A stretch of DNA of 64,000 bases from Cytidiella melzeri (GCA_022592445.1 JABYQR010000170.1:28033-92032); one strand, 5' to 3'. Positions 41,609 through 53,502 are shown, counted from the stretch's first letter. Numbers and translations are program-made. The notes: generated by a model from the sequence alone, not told the origin.

Positions 41609-43671
41609 TTCCTCTTCGAGAGAAAGAGAGAGAGGTTGTCTTGCGCGAAAACCACGCGATAAAGGGTGTAGTTGGCTACTTACAAGTGTTGCGTGCACGG
41701 CGCCGGTGGTAGGATGCAAGTCATTCATGTACGGGGTCCCACTACGCAATGCCGATCGCGTTGAGGTGTCAGGGGTCTACCCTACGCCTACCCTGAGATT
41801 GCAAGTTTACCCTGGACGACCATGTACAGTGCTCTTCGGACATTGTCGCAAGCGAAGGTGAAATAACATCCCCACTTTCACAAATCAAACTGACAATTTG
41901 CTAGGGTCAATGCGGAAGAGTGGACACGGTCGTGATAGATATCCAACAGACTTTCTATACAGTACGGCGATACTTGGAATGTCGACAAACGCCGTTCACA
42001 TTGCTCATGTGTTTGAGCCGCATCACCGAATTCTATAGCAACACCGTCGCTCAGTGGTGTGCACTGCCATACAATGCCGTTCACCCTTCCCTTAGTACTA
42101 CAAGATAGGCAAGACGCCAACCACAGAACTACGTACAGATGAAACACCACTGCGCAGCAGAGAAGTGCATCATGTCGTCCACCGGTTGCTACCGATAATT
42201 TCTAGCCGATTCATACTGAGGCTCAAGACCGCCCGCGCGTGTGCGATCGAGGGGCAGCTCCCACGAGAGACTGCGCATACTATATAGCAAAAGTTGAGAG
42301 AGCTGGGTAAGTTTTCACCATTCTTCCGAGTGGCGATCAACCCTTTTATAGCATAGAGCTGCGCCAAGCACCTTGTGGCGCTCACGGAGATGTGGTTAGC
42401 GCTTCAATGCGGGAAGTAGTCACTGCACGAGTTGCTCGGGAGGGTTAGGACACCGCGAAGCTGCTGCCTAGCTAGCGATCCGTCTACAGACGATGTGGAC
42501 TAGTGTTCATCATCATCATCAAATCTTCACTTGAAACTGTCTCGTCGACAAGTGTGTCGCTTGCAACTAGACATCACCTGAAGCAGTGCTGTGGCAGGTC
42601 CGATTGTAAAGAAGGTTGGAAACGAGGGGTATATGCGCCCTAGGTGTGTACAGTAATCGCGAAACGTGACTCGCTGACCGAGCCTCTAGCGTTCAAATGG
42701 TGCTTCCTGTCGAATGAGACGCAGGAGATGCTTCTGAATCCTATACGAACAGCAGGGACGCACCGGGTAGGATAAATATAGGGAAACGCGCTGTATGTTT
42801 CTCTCGTCACTCCATCATCGGTACTTTGATTTCCTAGTCAGTTCGCAGCAGAGACATCTCACAGACAGAGACACCATGCCAATAACGTGGTATCAAGATG
42901 GTTGGCCGTTGTTCCGGTTTCGAGACACTTGCCTTGGTTTCTGGAGCTCGAGGCCCTTGAAGAGTGGGGTACAGGCCCCGAAGGCAGCGGTCGACGTCGC
43001 TGTGTGTAGCCCGGTTGCAGCAAGCCTAGGATGATCTAAGCGAGGTCGGACGACTGTACTGCAGATGCACATCATCAGCTGATTGTGGCAGCTATCTGTA
43101 AGTACTGTTCAAGTAGTAGCCGAGCAAACGGCAAGGCGAACCTGGTGGCGTTTGATAGGTGTGCCAGTGCGGCCGAGACGAGTTGCTCCGCTTGTAATAG
43201 TAGCTTATGCATCGCCCATTCAGTGCTTGTGGGTGTGTGACCTCTGACGGAGGCAGTAGAGGCCTTCGCTATTCATCCTTCGGAGTCGATGCGCACGAGA
43301 GCTCGAGAGGAAATAGCCCCGCGGCCGAGCAGCACCAACAGGTTATGACCCCAACTATGCGTATAGCTCCGTGGCTTTGGAATCTTGATTTGCAACGGTA
43401 TTCTTAGACTCTCACCAAAAAGCAGAGCGTGTCTCACGCGTGGTCATTGGCCGTTCCACCAAGAAAAAAAACACTGACTCGTATAAAACCCCGGTCGTCG
43501 ATCAACCTCTACTCTTCCCAATTTTTCACTCCCTCCGCAGATCCCCTTTGTGGTCACCATTACCCTCGACTGGCACCTCTATACATCCATCTTGCAATGC
43601 TCAAGTTCGTACTCGCACAACTCAAAGGCGACGTCTGCCTCGTCCAAGGTACATAAAAATCCAATTTTCAC
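41609..43671. other. Two-kilobase gap without a recognisable gene
   Basis: Contains the LTN1 promoter side. Short frames at 41,878-42,150 (minus), 42,170-42,385 (minus) and 42,795-43,034 (plus, preceded by an A/T-rich TAAATATA at about 42,773) show no family resemblance and no supported splice structure. A non-coding transcript cannot be excluded. Confidence 0.4.
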
Positions 43672-44073
43672 ATGTTTCTTCTCCCCAGTTGGCTCACCCA
43701 ACAAACGCCGAAAGTCTCCGACTCGTCGCTCTCGTCGGCCCTCATGGTCTCCGACGTCAAAGTCTTCCGACACGAGTTTATCACCATCTTTCGGTACTCG
43801 CACACCGTGTGCGTCCACCCCGCAGACCTGCGCGTACTCTGCACCATCGACGACCGCTGCGCGCTGCACGACGAGGAAAAGGAGACAGTCTACCTCACTA
43901 AAGATGTCATGCACCAGCTACAAAAGCTCATGGCTGCCGCACCCTCCCGGCACGGCACAGTGGTGCGCAGGTCGCGGGTGGCGTCCACAACGCGGACAGG
44001 GCACAACGTTGTGCGTGCGCCGTCTGGGGCTGTACCCTTGTCCAAGCAACACATGCCGTTCATTGGACGATAG
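43672..44073 (+). CDS. Small protein of unknown function
   Basis: 133 codons with coding-like, GC-rich third positions. Protein-like stretches include V-F-R-H-E-F-I-T-I-F-R-Y-S-H-T-V-C-V-H and V-Y-L-T-K-D-V-M-H-Q-L-Q-K-L; the C-terminus is basic and ends M-P-F-I-G-R. An upstream ATG (43,597) gives a good hydrophobic start (M-L-K-F-V-L-A-Q-L-K-G-D-V-C-L) before a GTACAT donor and a TTCTCCCCAG acceptor at 43,688, but that splice leaves the two parts out of phase, so either the start is at 43,672 or the donor differs. Family unknown. Confidence 0.4.
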   Translation: MFLLPSWLTQQTPKVSDSSLSSALMVSDVKVFRHEFITIFRYSHTVCVHPADLRVLCTIDDRCALHDEEKETVYLTKDVMHQLQKLMAAAPSRHGTVVRRSRVASTTRTGHNVVRAPSGAVPLSKQHMPFIGR

Positions 44074-44473
44074 AGACGACGACGAGGAGGAGGGAGGAGC
44101 AGTGTTTTCATGCAAATTGACATACCACCATTCTCTGCAGTTGACAGATGCACACGCCTTTTACATCTCCGTCCACCGCCCTTAACTTATAATTCCACCA
44201 TGCACGGACTGCACCCTGATACGCACATTGTATTTTTATACCCTTCCAGTTCCACAACCATTCCCCCGTCGACGTCCCACCTTCAGATCATGTTATACCT
44301 GCTGTACCGTTAGCGCATGCACAACTTTGAACCCAGCCAGACCTTTCAAGTCCAACTTAAACTATACTTTTTTCTTCCGCGTGAGGCCGTACACTCCGGT
44401 TCTTTCTGAGGAAAAAGAAAACATGAAGATCAGCGTTCAAGTGCCGGAAAAAGTAACAAGGAACAAAGCCTAC
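44074..44473. other. Intergenic, no gene seen
   Basis: Between the convergent 3' ends of the small plus-strand gene and the pseudouridine synthase gene. No supported feature. Confidence 0.45.
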
Positions 44474-45785
44474 TTACACTCGCCATCGACCTTCGATGTC
44501 ATCCAGAATCCCACTCTCTTCCCGCTCCCCGTCGACATACACCCCACCCTCGATGTATTCCTCCGGTATCGGTATGTCCACTCGCTGACAGAGCGCGACG
44601 AAAGACGGGGGGAGGGGGGCCATGATCCCGAGACGAAACCGTTTGTTCTGTCCGGTCGTGCGGTACCTCTGGGACGGGAGCATCGGTAAGCACGAAGAAG
44701 CTTTGCATACAAACTTGGAAGGGCTTACGAAGAACGAGATGTAAGAAGCATGGAGGTACAGATTGTCTTCATCCTGCAAGTCCTGAATGTATTCTGTGAT
44801 CTGCGGGGAAAGTTTTGAGCGTGCGTAGCGCGTATCGCCGAGGATGGGTGCTGTCAAATGAACTTCACTCAATCATGGCATGTGCGCTTTAAAGAACCTG
44901 TGCTGCTTTACCTCCGATGTGGGTGGCGTGAACCCGAAGTTGGTGTCGTCTTCCTGTCTTGGCCTCGAGTTCGACGAGAGTCAGTGGGACGACAGGCTTG
45001 TGTCAACGACCACACATAGCGAACTTTAGCAATCGCAGTCGGACGGAAAGGGAAATGGCACACACAGAACTGGCCAGAACTCTCAAGTGTGTCTCACTGA
45101 TTTTGCCCTCGACGCTGCTCCCAGGATCGTGAGGGACGGACACGGCGCCGTCGTGAGTCTCCAAAAGAGTTTGGATGACTATCGGGGATCGCGCCTTGAA
45201 CGTCTTGGCTCCACCACGCAGAATGGCGAGGTATTTCCTCTCGACGTGTCCAGATGCGAATTGGCTGTGGAGGTCTCTCTGGATCGAAGGGTTCTTGCCG
45301 CACACCAAGGCACCTGTTGTCCGCTAACAGGCCATGTAAACTTCGCATAGGTGGGTTTGTTTTATTGAGCGTGGTGAACCAACCAGTAAATACCTTGTCT
45401 AAGCGATGACATGGCCAAGGTAGCCTGTCAGAGTCTGCGAAGCCTGTAATAACCCTTCCTCTGTCAACATATACGGGCCACAGTGTGAGTTCTCCTCGTC
45501 TCACGTTCGAGGATCGGCCGCACCGTAGTCGGCCTACTCTTCTCCTGACGCTGGTTTTGTCGAATTGCAAGCTTTAGTGTCATGGTTTGTTGTGACACAG
45601 CTCGTTCCACTCACAGCCTTATGCGGCGCTGGCTGCGAAGCAAGTCCAGTGGGTTTATTCAAGACTACGATGGCACGATCGACGTATATGGCATGCTGTC
45701 GCCATCCCGGTATTGCTGCTGGAGCTTTGTAGGTGGTGGCAGTGGAGGCCGAGCGGGAGGCTGCGAGCATTAAAAGGCTGAGCAA
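44474..45785 (-). CDS. RluA-family RNA pseudouridine synthase
   Basis: Isomerises uridine to pseudouridine in RNA. Exons in order give a mitochondrial-presequence-like N-terminus (M-L-S-L-L-M-L-A-A-S-R-S-A-S-T), A-I-Y-V-D-R-A-I-V-V-L-N-K-P-T-G-L (45,680), the catalytic motif C-H-R-L-D-K with the nucleophilic Asp (45,400), R-T-T-G-A-L-V-C-G-K-N after an intron ending CTGTTAG, E-R-K-Y-L-A-I-L-R-G, L-E-A-K-T-G-R-R-H-Q-L-R-V-H-A-T-H-I-G (44,930) and I-L-G-D-T-R-Y-A. This is the full RluA core. The presequence suggests a mitochondrial rRNA enzyme like yeast Pus5, which is inference. The 3' end is uncertain because GTAAGT overlaps the assigned stop. Confidence 0.88.
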
Positions 45786-45945
45786 CGACGTGGTTCGGTG
45801 GCAGAAGTGAGCGCGCAGAAAAATGAAGGTTGTTCGGTCTGCGATTACTCAAGCCTCTTGATCTTGGACCACATTCTACCTGCGCGGTTTATTGCACAAA
45901 CGATATCTCGAAATACACAAGTTACTTTCCCAAGAGACAGGAACT

Positions 45946-46727
45946 TCATGCGTCCTTCACCCCATACTGGTCCCAGTACAACTGCATGCTCTTCAGCTCG
46001 TCAGTCTTCCCGTGGGTCTCCAGCCAGCTTATCAAGTGTCTCATTTTGAGGATCGCAGACACTCGCCCGACACCGCCCACCAGACCTTCAACTTCCTCGA
46101 CCATACTCTTACCCTCTCTACCCACTTCTTCTCTGTCGAGCAACAGCACCGCACCTACGACGTTTCCACCCTCCCTAATCACATTATCAATCGCACCTCG
46201 AATCGCCTTTCCTGACGTCGCCACGTCGTCCAGAACGAGGACTCTCTTGCCTTTCACCGGCGCACCCACCATCACGCCACCTTCACCGTGATCTTTGGCT
46301 TCCTTCCTGTCGTACGCGAACCCGACATCGATACCGTGATCGCGGTGGAGGAGAAGAGCAGTGCAGGCTGCGAACGGGATGCCCTTGTACGCAGGCCCGA
46401 AGATGATGTCGAATTCTGGGAGACCAGGTTGGCCTGAAGCGGATGATGCCTCCTTGAGAGAGGTAGCGATGGTGGTTGCGTAGGCTGAGGAGAGGGTGTC
46501 GAGAGTAGGGCCGTCGGCGATTAAGCCGGCGTTGATGAAGTAGGGGGAGATGCTGATGTTTGGGTCGGTCAGGGATGGGTTTCTTTTCTTTTCATTTTTG
46601 TGTCTCCCTTGATGAAGGAGACTCGGACTGACCGGCCGGATTTCAGCGTGAATGTGCCGAATTGGAGTGCGCCGACCTCCATCGCGCGTGCGATGAGCGT
46701 GGTTTGGTAGGCTTGAAGGGTGGACAT
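45946..46727 (-). CDS. URA5: Orotate phosphoribosyltransferase
   Basis: Joins orotate and PRPP to give OMP, step five of cytosolic pyrimidine synthesis. Exon 1 (46,633-46,727) starts M-S-T-L-Q-A-Y-Q and ends in F-T-L-K-S-G-R; an 80-nt intron (GTCAGT to CATCAG) follows; exon 2 (45,946-46,552) begins with I-S-P-Y-F-I-N-A-G. The PRPP-binding motif V-L-V-L-D-D-V-A-T-S-G-K-A is intact, as are F-G-P-A-Y-K-G-I-P and the Y-D-R-K-E-A-K-D-H-G-E-G-G flexible loop with its catalytic Lys. Predicted 233 residues, the normal fungal length. Start chosen at the Met matching family length; an upstream in-frame Met exists. Confidence 0.96.
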
Positions 46728-46817
46728 GGGTTTGTGGTATGAACAGGTGAGAGTGGGAGGCAAGGAAGATCGTTAGGAGGTGCAGCTTCGCAGATCGATC
46801 TTAACGATGCTTGTTAT

Positions 46818-46863
46818 GCTGATAAGATAGGATCAAATGGCCCGCTTATCACCTCTTTATGGA
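46818..46863 (+). repeat. GATAAG-containing direct repeat, copy 1
   Basis: Aligns without gaps of note to 47,144-47,190 at about three quarters of positions, with the ends (CTGATAAGAT and TTTATGGAA) best kept. Confidence 0.6.
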
Positions 46864-47143
46864 AATGTCGGGATCGCAAGCGCCTTACAGTGACCCTTGA
46901 ATTTTTCTTGAAGCTAGAGATGGATGTGCGTGCGGGAGAATCGTGCTTGATAAAATAAGAAAGAAAGACGGGGTCAATTTGAGCGATGGAGTGATCTAAA
47001 TTTGGATCGTACACACAGGCTTGATATTACAGTGTCCGCAGAGAGCACAGTCAAGTTCTATAAGATGTTGTTAATATTTACGACACATGAATGCTAGGAG
47101 CTGCTGATCAACATAAATGTCGGTGTAAAGGAAGCCAGCTTAC

Positions 47144-47190
47144 ACTGATAAGATGCGGCCAAACGGCCCGCTTAGTGCCTATTTATGGAA
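47144..47190 (+). repeat. GATAAG-containing direct repeat, copy 2
   Basis: Second copy of the 46,818 block. GATAAG is the core bound by fungal GATA factors, so a regulatory role is possible but not shown. Confidence 0.6.
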
Positions 47191-47273
47191 TACCGCCATT
47201 CCGCTCAGCTTCCCTTTTCGCACTCTCCGTCCTCGTGGAGGGCATTGACATGCACGCACAGACAACTCCGCGA

Positions 47274-47300
47274 CAGCAGCAGCAGCAGCAGCAACAACAA
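47274..47300 (+). repeat. (CAG)n microsatellite
   Basis: Six CAG units followed by CAA units, upstream of the preferred TOK start. Confidence 0.9.
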
Positions 47301-47445
47301 CATCCGCACACCCACCAATATACATAAACCAGCGTTTCTCCCCGCTCCACTGCGTCACACCTGGCCACTTATCCCATGCCTGCGCGACCTCTACTACTGG
47401 CAAAATCCCCTCACTTCATTCAAAGCGCACATCACCGGTCGAGCG

Positions 47446-50400
47446 ATGGGACTGCCTATAATACTGTCCATATTCCATCTTGCGACGTTGAACAAACGTC
47501 GACCCCAGAAGGATCCAGAGAAGGGAGACACAGACCAGGACGGCAGGGGGACCCCTCATAGCGAGGACGAAGGCTCCCATCACGACGAAGACGATGATCC
47601 GGACAACCTGGACGACATCGCAGATGACGGTGACTTGGGAGAAGACCCGTTGACGGGCCAGAATAGGTTGCACCGGTTAGGATCAGCGACGAGTGGTACA
47701 TTGTTCTCAACCACGATTGATGACAAGGACGCATTGGACGTGTTCGCAGTCAGAGGTCCTTGGTGGAAAAAGTGTAGGGCGTATGTGTTTCCGCCAGAGG
47801 AGACCGACGCTGCGCTGGAAAAGTTTGCACCCAACTATCGCTGGACACCTATCGTGTCCGGCGTCGTCGTCCCGTTTTGCATCCTCTTGGAAATCCCAGG
47901 GCTCACCGAGCACTGGTACATCCGTACTGAAGCCAACAACATCGTCGAGTCCAGAACGAATCCGCCCATCCTGGATATCGGCTTGGCTTTTTCCATGGCG
48001 TGCGCGTTGGCGGCGAATATCTGTCTGGTCATGCGATTTCTGGAGAAACGCGTAAAGACGGTAACACTGTTGACGATAGTATTCCTCACACTGCATGGTA
48101 CGTCTGTCTTTATCACACACTCATACTTTAGTCTCATATTGCGCTAGATGTCATCAATATCGTCGCTGTCATAATATTCGGTGTGGAACATCGCTTCAAT
48201 GACGGTTTCACCTACGGACAGTCATTCTGGTTAACCGTCTGTTCCACCGTCGCATCCACTATCACAAATGTCTCTGTTATCATAGACTATGTCAGGACAC
48301 CTCATTTTGCTCGCAGTGGTCAGCACTTCTCTCAGCATCCCTCCTGTGCTACACCCTGATCATCATTGTAGGGAGTGGCCTCACTCGCAAGCAACGTGCC
48401 CTCGTCATCATCGTCATCGTCTTGCTCGTCTACATCGCCCTCGGCGCCCTCGTCAACTCGTTCATCATGCACCTCAACTTTGTCGACGGACTCTACTTTA
48501 CCGTCGTCACCATCGAAACTATCGGATTCGGAGACATCCACCCGACCGACACCGGCTCACGCATCTTCACCTGCTGTTACATGGCCTTTGGTATCATCAA
48601 CGTCGGTGTCGCTGTGGCCATGACGAGAGAGACGGTCCTCGAGGGTTTGGAGCTCGGGTATCGGAAACGGTTGCGGATGCTTCGGTTGCGACGACACGAA
48701 GCACGACGGTTTAGAAGGTGGGAGGTGCGGTGGCGGAAGGCGGTCGAGTGGCGGCTCAAGGAGGCAGATAAACCGATTTGGGTTCCAGATAACCGTTACT
48801 CGGAGGAGAAGGTACGGTTTGTTGGGTTAGGCGGGGGGAAGGAAGGTTCTGGCGAGGTGCATTATGTCAGAAAGTGGTTAGAGTCTGTCGGGCTCAGGAG
48901 AGGGTCTGACGGTACAAGGGTCCCCCACGTGCGCGGTCATCCTCCGGGCAAGCACCTCAACATCGACGCTCTCTCGGCTCAACAGCTCGAAGCCGCCGCG
49001 CTCGAAGCCGGCGTACCCCTCGAGATGTTCTTAACTATGCCACGGCAGGCGGCAGAACGTCTTCAAGAACGAGAACAGAACTCGTCACGAGACAGCAGCT
49101 CTAGAGAGCGTGCGCTGCTTCGCTGGTTCCGGCACCGGCAGCCGGGAACGAACGGCTGGCCGTCCGAGCCTCAGACACCCACGCACGCGCAGTTGGGGCG
49201 CATGGCGGCGATGATCACAAAGTTTACAATTGCGGTTACTGGCGCGCATGTGCACATGTTGGGGCACTCACCGGAGACGCATGAGCATTTGGAGCGGGCG
49301 GCGGACGAGGATGCGGAGCCGCAGAGGAACAACGTTTGGTTCGACGAGCATAACTCGAAAACTGCTGATGATGATGATCAGCCGAGGAGGAATAGCGAGG
49401 AGGATCAGCGGGGAAGGGGTAGTGAGGACGAGCGACCTAGCGAATGTGGTGAGGGTGATCAGGAGAAGAAGGGTAAGGATGAGGCGAAGGGGAGCGGAGG
49501 CCTCGTGACTGGAGGTAGCCTGCTCCCCAAGATGCCGCAAGCTATTCAAGAGGCGGCCAAGGCGAGAAAGGAAGAGTTTGGGTTTGTACATGAGCGTGGG
49601 CTCAGTGACGATGCAAAGTCGGAAGAACAGCGAGCTTATTTCTCCAAGGTGCGCCGATTCTGTGTTGATTCTTGCGTTTCTCCACAGTCCAGCTTATCGG
49701 TATGGGTGACTCTAGCTCGCTTTTGCTTGGTCGATCTTCCTGCTCTTTTGGTTTGTGAGTAGCCGTTGCTATCACGCTCATGCGCGTGACTTACCAACAT
49801 GCATCAGGTTGGTTCGGCGATATTCAGCACGACTGAAGGTTGGGCTTATGGCGACGCCATGTATTTCTGTGAGTTCAAAGAGTCAGTGGTTGATAACTAC
49901 GTGCTTGACGCGACAGGTAAGGTTTCATGGCTTTCACAACCACGGGCTACGGCGACTTTGCTCCAGCATCGCCGGCTGGACGGTCCGTGTTCGTAGTTTG
50001 GGCACTACTCGGCGTGGCCACGATGACCATTCTCATTGCTGGTACGTACACACATTCGAAGCATACGCAGCGCCCTGACATGGCTCCGCAGTTATCGAAG
50101 AAGCAGGGTCGTCGAGGTACAAGAACGCACTGCACTCGAAAGCGTTCGACAATGCGGTGAAGAAGTTTAGACAGCGCGAAAACCACGATACCGAGGCAAT
50201 CGCGGCTCGTTCGAGACCGCAGATTCCTAAGCAGCACAGTGACGGTTCGCTCGCTAATGCTGCGGAGGCTGCCAGCGAGACTGCTCAGCAGGAGCTGGAG
50301 CGGCTGCCTGACGAGATTCTCAAACAAGCGCGGATCTTTCACAGCCACATGCAGTATTTCGCGAACAATACAGACACGAATTGGGAAGAAGCGCAGAACT

Positions 50401-50828
50401 CCACGTCTGGGAAGAAGTCCCGTACGCCAAGCGAGCTGCGTGCGCTACTGAACCAGGTTGCGCAGTTTGAGGATATTGGCGAGCGGACGAAACGGGATAT
50501 TTTGGAAGATGAAGATACACGACATGTACGTTGTTCCAAGCTACTTCGTTCGTGGGTGACTTTGTTGATCACAATCATTCGTAGACGCTGCTGATGCTGA
50601 GCATTGAGAGTACGCCCTTTTGTCTTCCTTTCGATAAAATCCTTCTAACATTGAGATCCGTCAGCCAATCTGCGAAGATTGATCAACGCAGCGCAGAGCT
50701 CGCTAGGAGCAATCGCAGAGCGAGACAGTCTTGTGGCGCTCCAGCGTCAGAGAGAGCTCGAAAGTCGGCCTTCATCCTCGAAGACTATCCGTTCAGTTTC
50801 ATGGCAACGACACGAACGATCTCCATGA
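47446..50828 (+). CDS. TOK1: Two-pore outward-rectifier potassium channel, TOK type
   Basis: Plasma-membrane K+ channel with eight membrane spans and two pore loops, unique to fungi. After an acidic cytosolic N-terminus (D-E-D-D-D-P-D-N-L-D-D), spans include W-T-P-I-V-S-G-V-V-V-P-F-C-I-L-L-E and V-I-I-V-I-V-L-L-V-Y-I-A-L-G-A-L. Pore 1 has T-I-G-F-G-D-I-H-P (about 48,520); pore 2 has T-T-G-Y-G-D-F-A-P (about 49,940), with W-A-Y-G-D-A-M-Y-F-C before it. Between them lies a long charged linker (about 48,700-49,640). After the last span a cytosolic tail rich in Gln, Glu and Arg ends at TGA 50,826-50,828, via introns near 50,525 and 50,610. The ATG at 47,446 has a better context (purine at -3, G at +4) than the in-frame ATG at 47,185, whose extra region carries a CAG repeat. 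Confidence 0.92.
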
Positions 50829-51474
50829 TGTTTTTTTTGTAGCATTGGCTTCTTGCTCTCGACCACCTGTAATTCTTTGTTCATCTGACTCGTTTGTAGC
50901 GCTAGATACACGGACATTACCCATACAGTTGTATGTATGTATACCTCATCACTGATCTTATACAACTACGTTATGCTTTGGTTTTGGAGGGCAAACTATG
51001 TTGTCGCACTATGCGTTCATTATTGATTATTGCCATATGCTGACATTCCGAGATGTGGTGACAGGTCCATTACGATCGGGTCCGTTATAGGTTTCCCTAA
51101 AGACGACATCCGCCGCCCTACGTACGTTCTCCATTACTCCGTTTGATGCTTTTACTGACAAGATAGGCAGGCACTGAGAGGAACTGATGCGCATTGAGTT
51201 GTCGGGCTCGAGGCTGGGACTTTCCTCGCAGACGTCGCACGGCACCGCAACGGACGTTTGAAGAATGGCGTTATCGACTGGCTCCTGTTCGCTATATCGC
51301 TATTCGAGGGAATCCCTGGATGCAATGACGTCTAGCGGATGCAAAGTGGTGCCTGCCGGCGGATGCAACGGCGAGTCGAGAAAGGAGTGAATGCTATCAA
51401 AGTATTCTACTTATATTGGTACGTCGACAACTGTTCAACCGCCACGACCACCACACCCACAAAGTACATCGGAG
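50829..51474. other. Intergenic, no gene seen
   Basis: AT-rich 3' region of the channel gene and upstream region of the next gene. No coding block recognised. Confidence 0.5.
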
Positions 51475-51782
51475 ATGTTCCACGTACTACAGTCTCTAGT
51501 GGGTTTCGCGGTGCTGCTTGTCGCACAGACGCATGCCTCCTCTGCTCCGATCCATATCAGCGGTGAGTCTATGAACATCTGCTTGTGGCTATTCTGCCAT
51601 TTCTGAATTTTCAGCGTGTAGGATCCAACTCCAGCATGTTTGGATGTCGGAATATCACTTCCACGCTGCAAAACAGCTCTTCACACCAAGATGGCTCTGC
51701 AACGTCGCATACTTTTGGTCACAATGGCTCTATGATTTGCTTTGGCCCTGGACCAGTTGTAGTGAACAGAACGAATATTTGA
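51475..51782 (+). CDS. Small secreted, glycosylated protein (two exons)
   Basis: Exon 1 (51,475-51,562) encodes a textbook signal peptide, M-F-H-V-L-Q-S-L-V-G-F-A-V-L-L-V-A-Q-T-H, with an A-S-S-A cleavage area. A 59-nt intron (GTGAGT to GTGTAG) leads to exon 2 (51,622-51,782). The mature part is only about 60 residues with two cysteines and five N-glycosylation sequons (N-S-S, N-I-T, N-S-S, N-G-S, N-R-T). An alternative acceptor at 51,614 would give a different, longer C-terminus without these sequons; the sequon density favours the model given. Function unknown; effector-like or cell-wall associated are possibilities. Confidence 0.5.
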
Positions 51783-52084
51783 TAAAAGGTGTTATTCTGT
51801 ACCTTGGCGTTTACACTTGATATTTTCGGTTGTAACAAACTGCGCATGTGTTTCCAGGCTCCCTTCTGCGTGGCACTGTTTAGCTAGTCTCGGAGAGGCT
51901 CTAGTAACAACGCTAGTCTACAGGGTAAAAAAGCTGCACAAATTTCTACAGGCTCTGAAAATATGTCTGCCATGGTCATTGTAAGTCTCAATAAGGTCTT
52001 GGATTTCTGATATATCATAGCCATTCGACAATCCGTGTATTCTGATGTTCGATTGTTCTCTTGACCATACATTTGACAAGATAC
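51783..52084. other. No recognisable feature
   Basis: AT-rich spacer up to the left inverted repeat; the true outer end of the neighbouring TIR element may lie within it. Confidence 0.4.
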
Positions 52085-52232
52085 CACTGCACGTTAGACG
52101 TGAATATCAACGATGGATATTGCGTGGATATGGAAAATATCCACGCAATATCCATGCACTTCTCAGAATGGATATTGCGTGGATAGAGCCAAGAATAGTT
52201 GGACTTTCCATGCTGTATCCATTCAATATCCA
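52085..52232 (+). repeat. Left terminal inverted repeat
   Basis: Contains a perfect hairpin: 52,113-52,131 pairs with 52,137-52,155 (19 of 19) around GGAAA. A further copy of the arm motif lies at 52,168-52,185. Confidence 0.75.
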
Positions 52233-52975
52233 CGTAGACGCCTGATCAGCGATAATTATAATCGGGCAGTATATATTAATATTCAGAATTTAATTGATTT
52301 TTGGCCACTATGCCATTGCACACCACGCGCGAGCTGACCATGCATGTACAGGATACATTGACCTGTAATACTAATGTACATGTACCTAGTATACGTATAC
52401 TCGTGAGGATTGTGATGCATGCGCGACATTAAAGTTAACTGTACAGTACGTGTGCGTACGACGACGCATGATGCATGGGATTCGCGCGCGCGCGACATGA
52501 ACACAACTAGTAATTTGGATTTATCATGATCAGTAATGCAGACAGCTGCTGCGAACGTTGAGCTCACCTTGCTCCCGTACTCCTTGCATTGCTGTCGAAC
52601 TCTTCCTTGGCCTGCCGTTGTTCCCAGGAACGAGTGAGTACAATCAAATCACGCGAATAGTGGAGATGCTTGGGAGGCGGCTCGACAACCATTGCCTGAT
52701 GATCTTGACCATAGTATGGTGAGTGCGCAGGACCAAAGGTTGAGTGGCAGAGCCATAAGAGAGCGGAGTTGCGACTGTGATACAGACCCACGTCCTCTGG
52801 CGGCAGCCAGGTTTTGAGACGTCGATGGGGTAGGGCTCGAGGTGTTCATCGCATATGGCGACGGATAAGCCGACATGTTGTGCGCCGGACCCAGGTGAAT
52901 AGGTAGATGGAAGCTGAGAATCTATGGGTTCCGACTTGACGGGATACTGGGATTGGTATGCAGGGAGAGGTGGTG
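52233..52975 (-). other. Interior of TIR element, unassigned
   Basis: From 52,233 to about 52,560 the sequence is AT-rich and palindromic with a CGCGCGCG run near 52,480. From 52,560 to 52,975 the minus strand has Ser/Pro/Gln-rich frames, including one open continuously from 53,246 to 52,644, and a possible exon end before GTGAGC near 52,565 (W-E-Q-R-Q-A-K-E-E-F-D-S-N-A). It may be a third captured fragment, but I cannot name a source gene. Confidence 0.3.
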
Positions 52976-53449
52976 TCATCGGTTCCGCCTTTGTTTGCGA
53001 TTGCGAGCGAGAATGTGACTGATAAGTTGCGGTAGGTAAGGACCGATGTTCTGAAGTGGGCGAGTATGGGTATGTGCTAGATGGCCATCGCTCTTTGAGT
53101 TTCTCACGTCCGACGGTTTGGGGTGAGACATCGCCGGTGTCGAGGCGCTGGGTGTGGTAGGTGTGGAAGGAGCGGCTGACAGGGACTGTTTTCGAGCTGC
53201 CAGATAGTTTGAGGGTATTGCGAAGTATCAGCCTAGGCGGACGCACTCACCTTGTGGCTTCGACGCACCCGACGACGCGGATCCCTTGCCATTCTGCAGC
53301 TTCGCCTGCTCGACGGTCTGCTTCCATTTCTTTACAAGGTCTTTCGCTTGGTCGGCCACTTGTTTCGACGCATGCGAGCGTAGCTTGCCAGCTGCTAGAC
53401 CTGCTTTGCTTTCCTGTGCGGCGTGTGGGTCAAAGATTGCGGTGATGGC

Positions 53450-53502
<53 letters not shown>

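Larger units (their letters stand above)
46728..47445. promoter_or_regulatory. Divergent intergenic region URA5 / TOK channel
   Basis: Holds both promoters. A block of about 46 bp starting CTGATAAGAT and containing GGCCCGCTTA and TTTATGGAA occurs twice in the same orientation (46,818 and 47,144). A (CAG)n tract lies at 47,274-47,291, in a stretch that may be 5' UTR. Confidence 0.5.

Noticed and set aside
41325..41861. Plus-strand ORF over the LTN1 N-terminus
   Set aside because: Antisense shadow of the Lys-rich LTN1 start exon.
43550..44185. 211-codon plus-strand frame over the 43,672 gene
   Set aside because: Ser/Arg/Pro-rich composition typical of a shadow of the GC-rich coding frame beside it.
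47185..47445. N-terminal extension of the TOK channel from an upstream ATG
   Set aside because: Poor start context and a CAG microsatellite in the extension; the ATG at 47,446 fits better. Left open pending transcript data.
48289..48714. His/Arg-rich frame inside the potassium channel
   Set aside because: Shadow of the channel coding exon in another frame.
52644..53246. Open 200-codon minus-strand frame as the continuation of TFIIS
   Set aside because: The alternative acceptor at 53,196 gives the linker ending in the R-N-S-K-S-D-G motif expected before the TFIIS central domain; the long frame has low-complexity Ser/Pro/Gln content and no family match.
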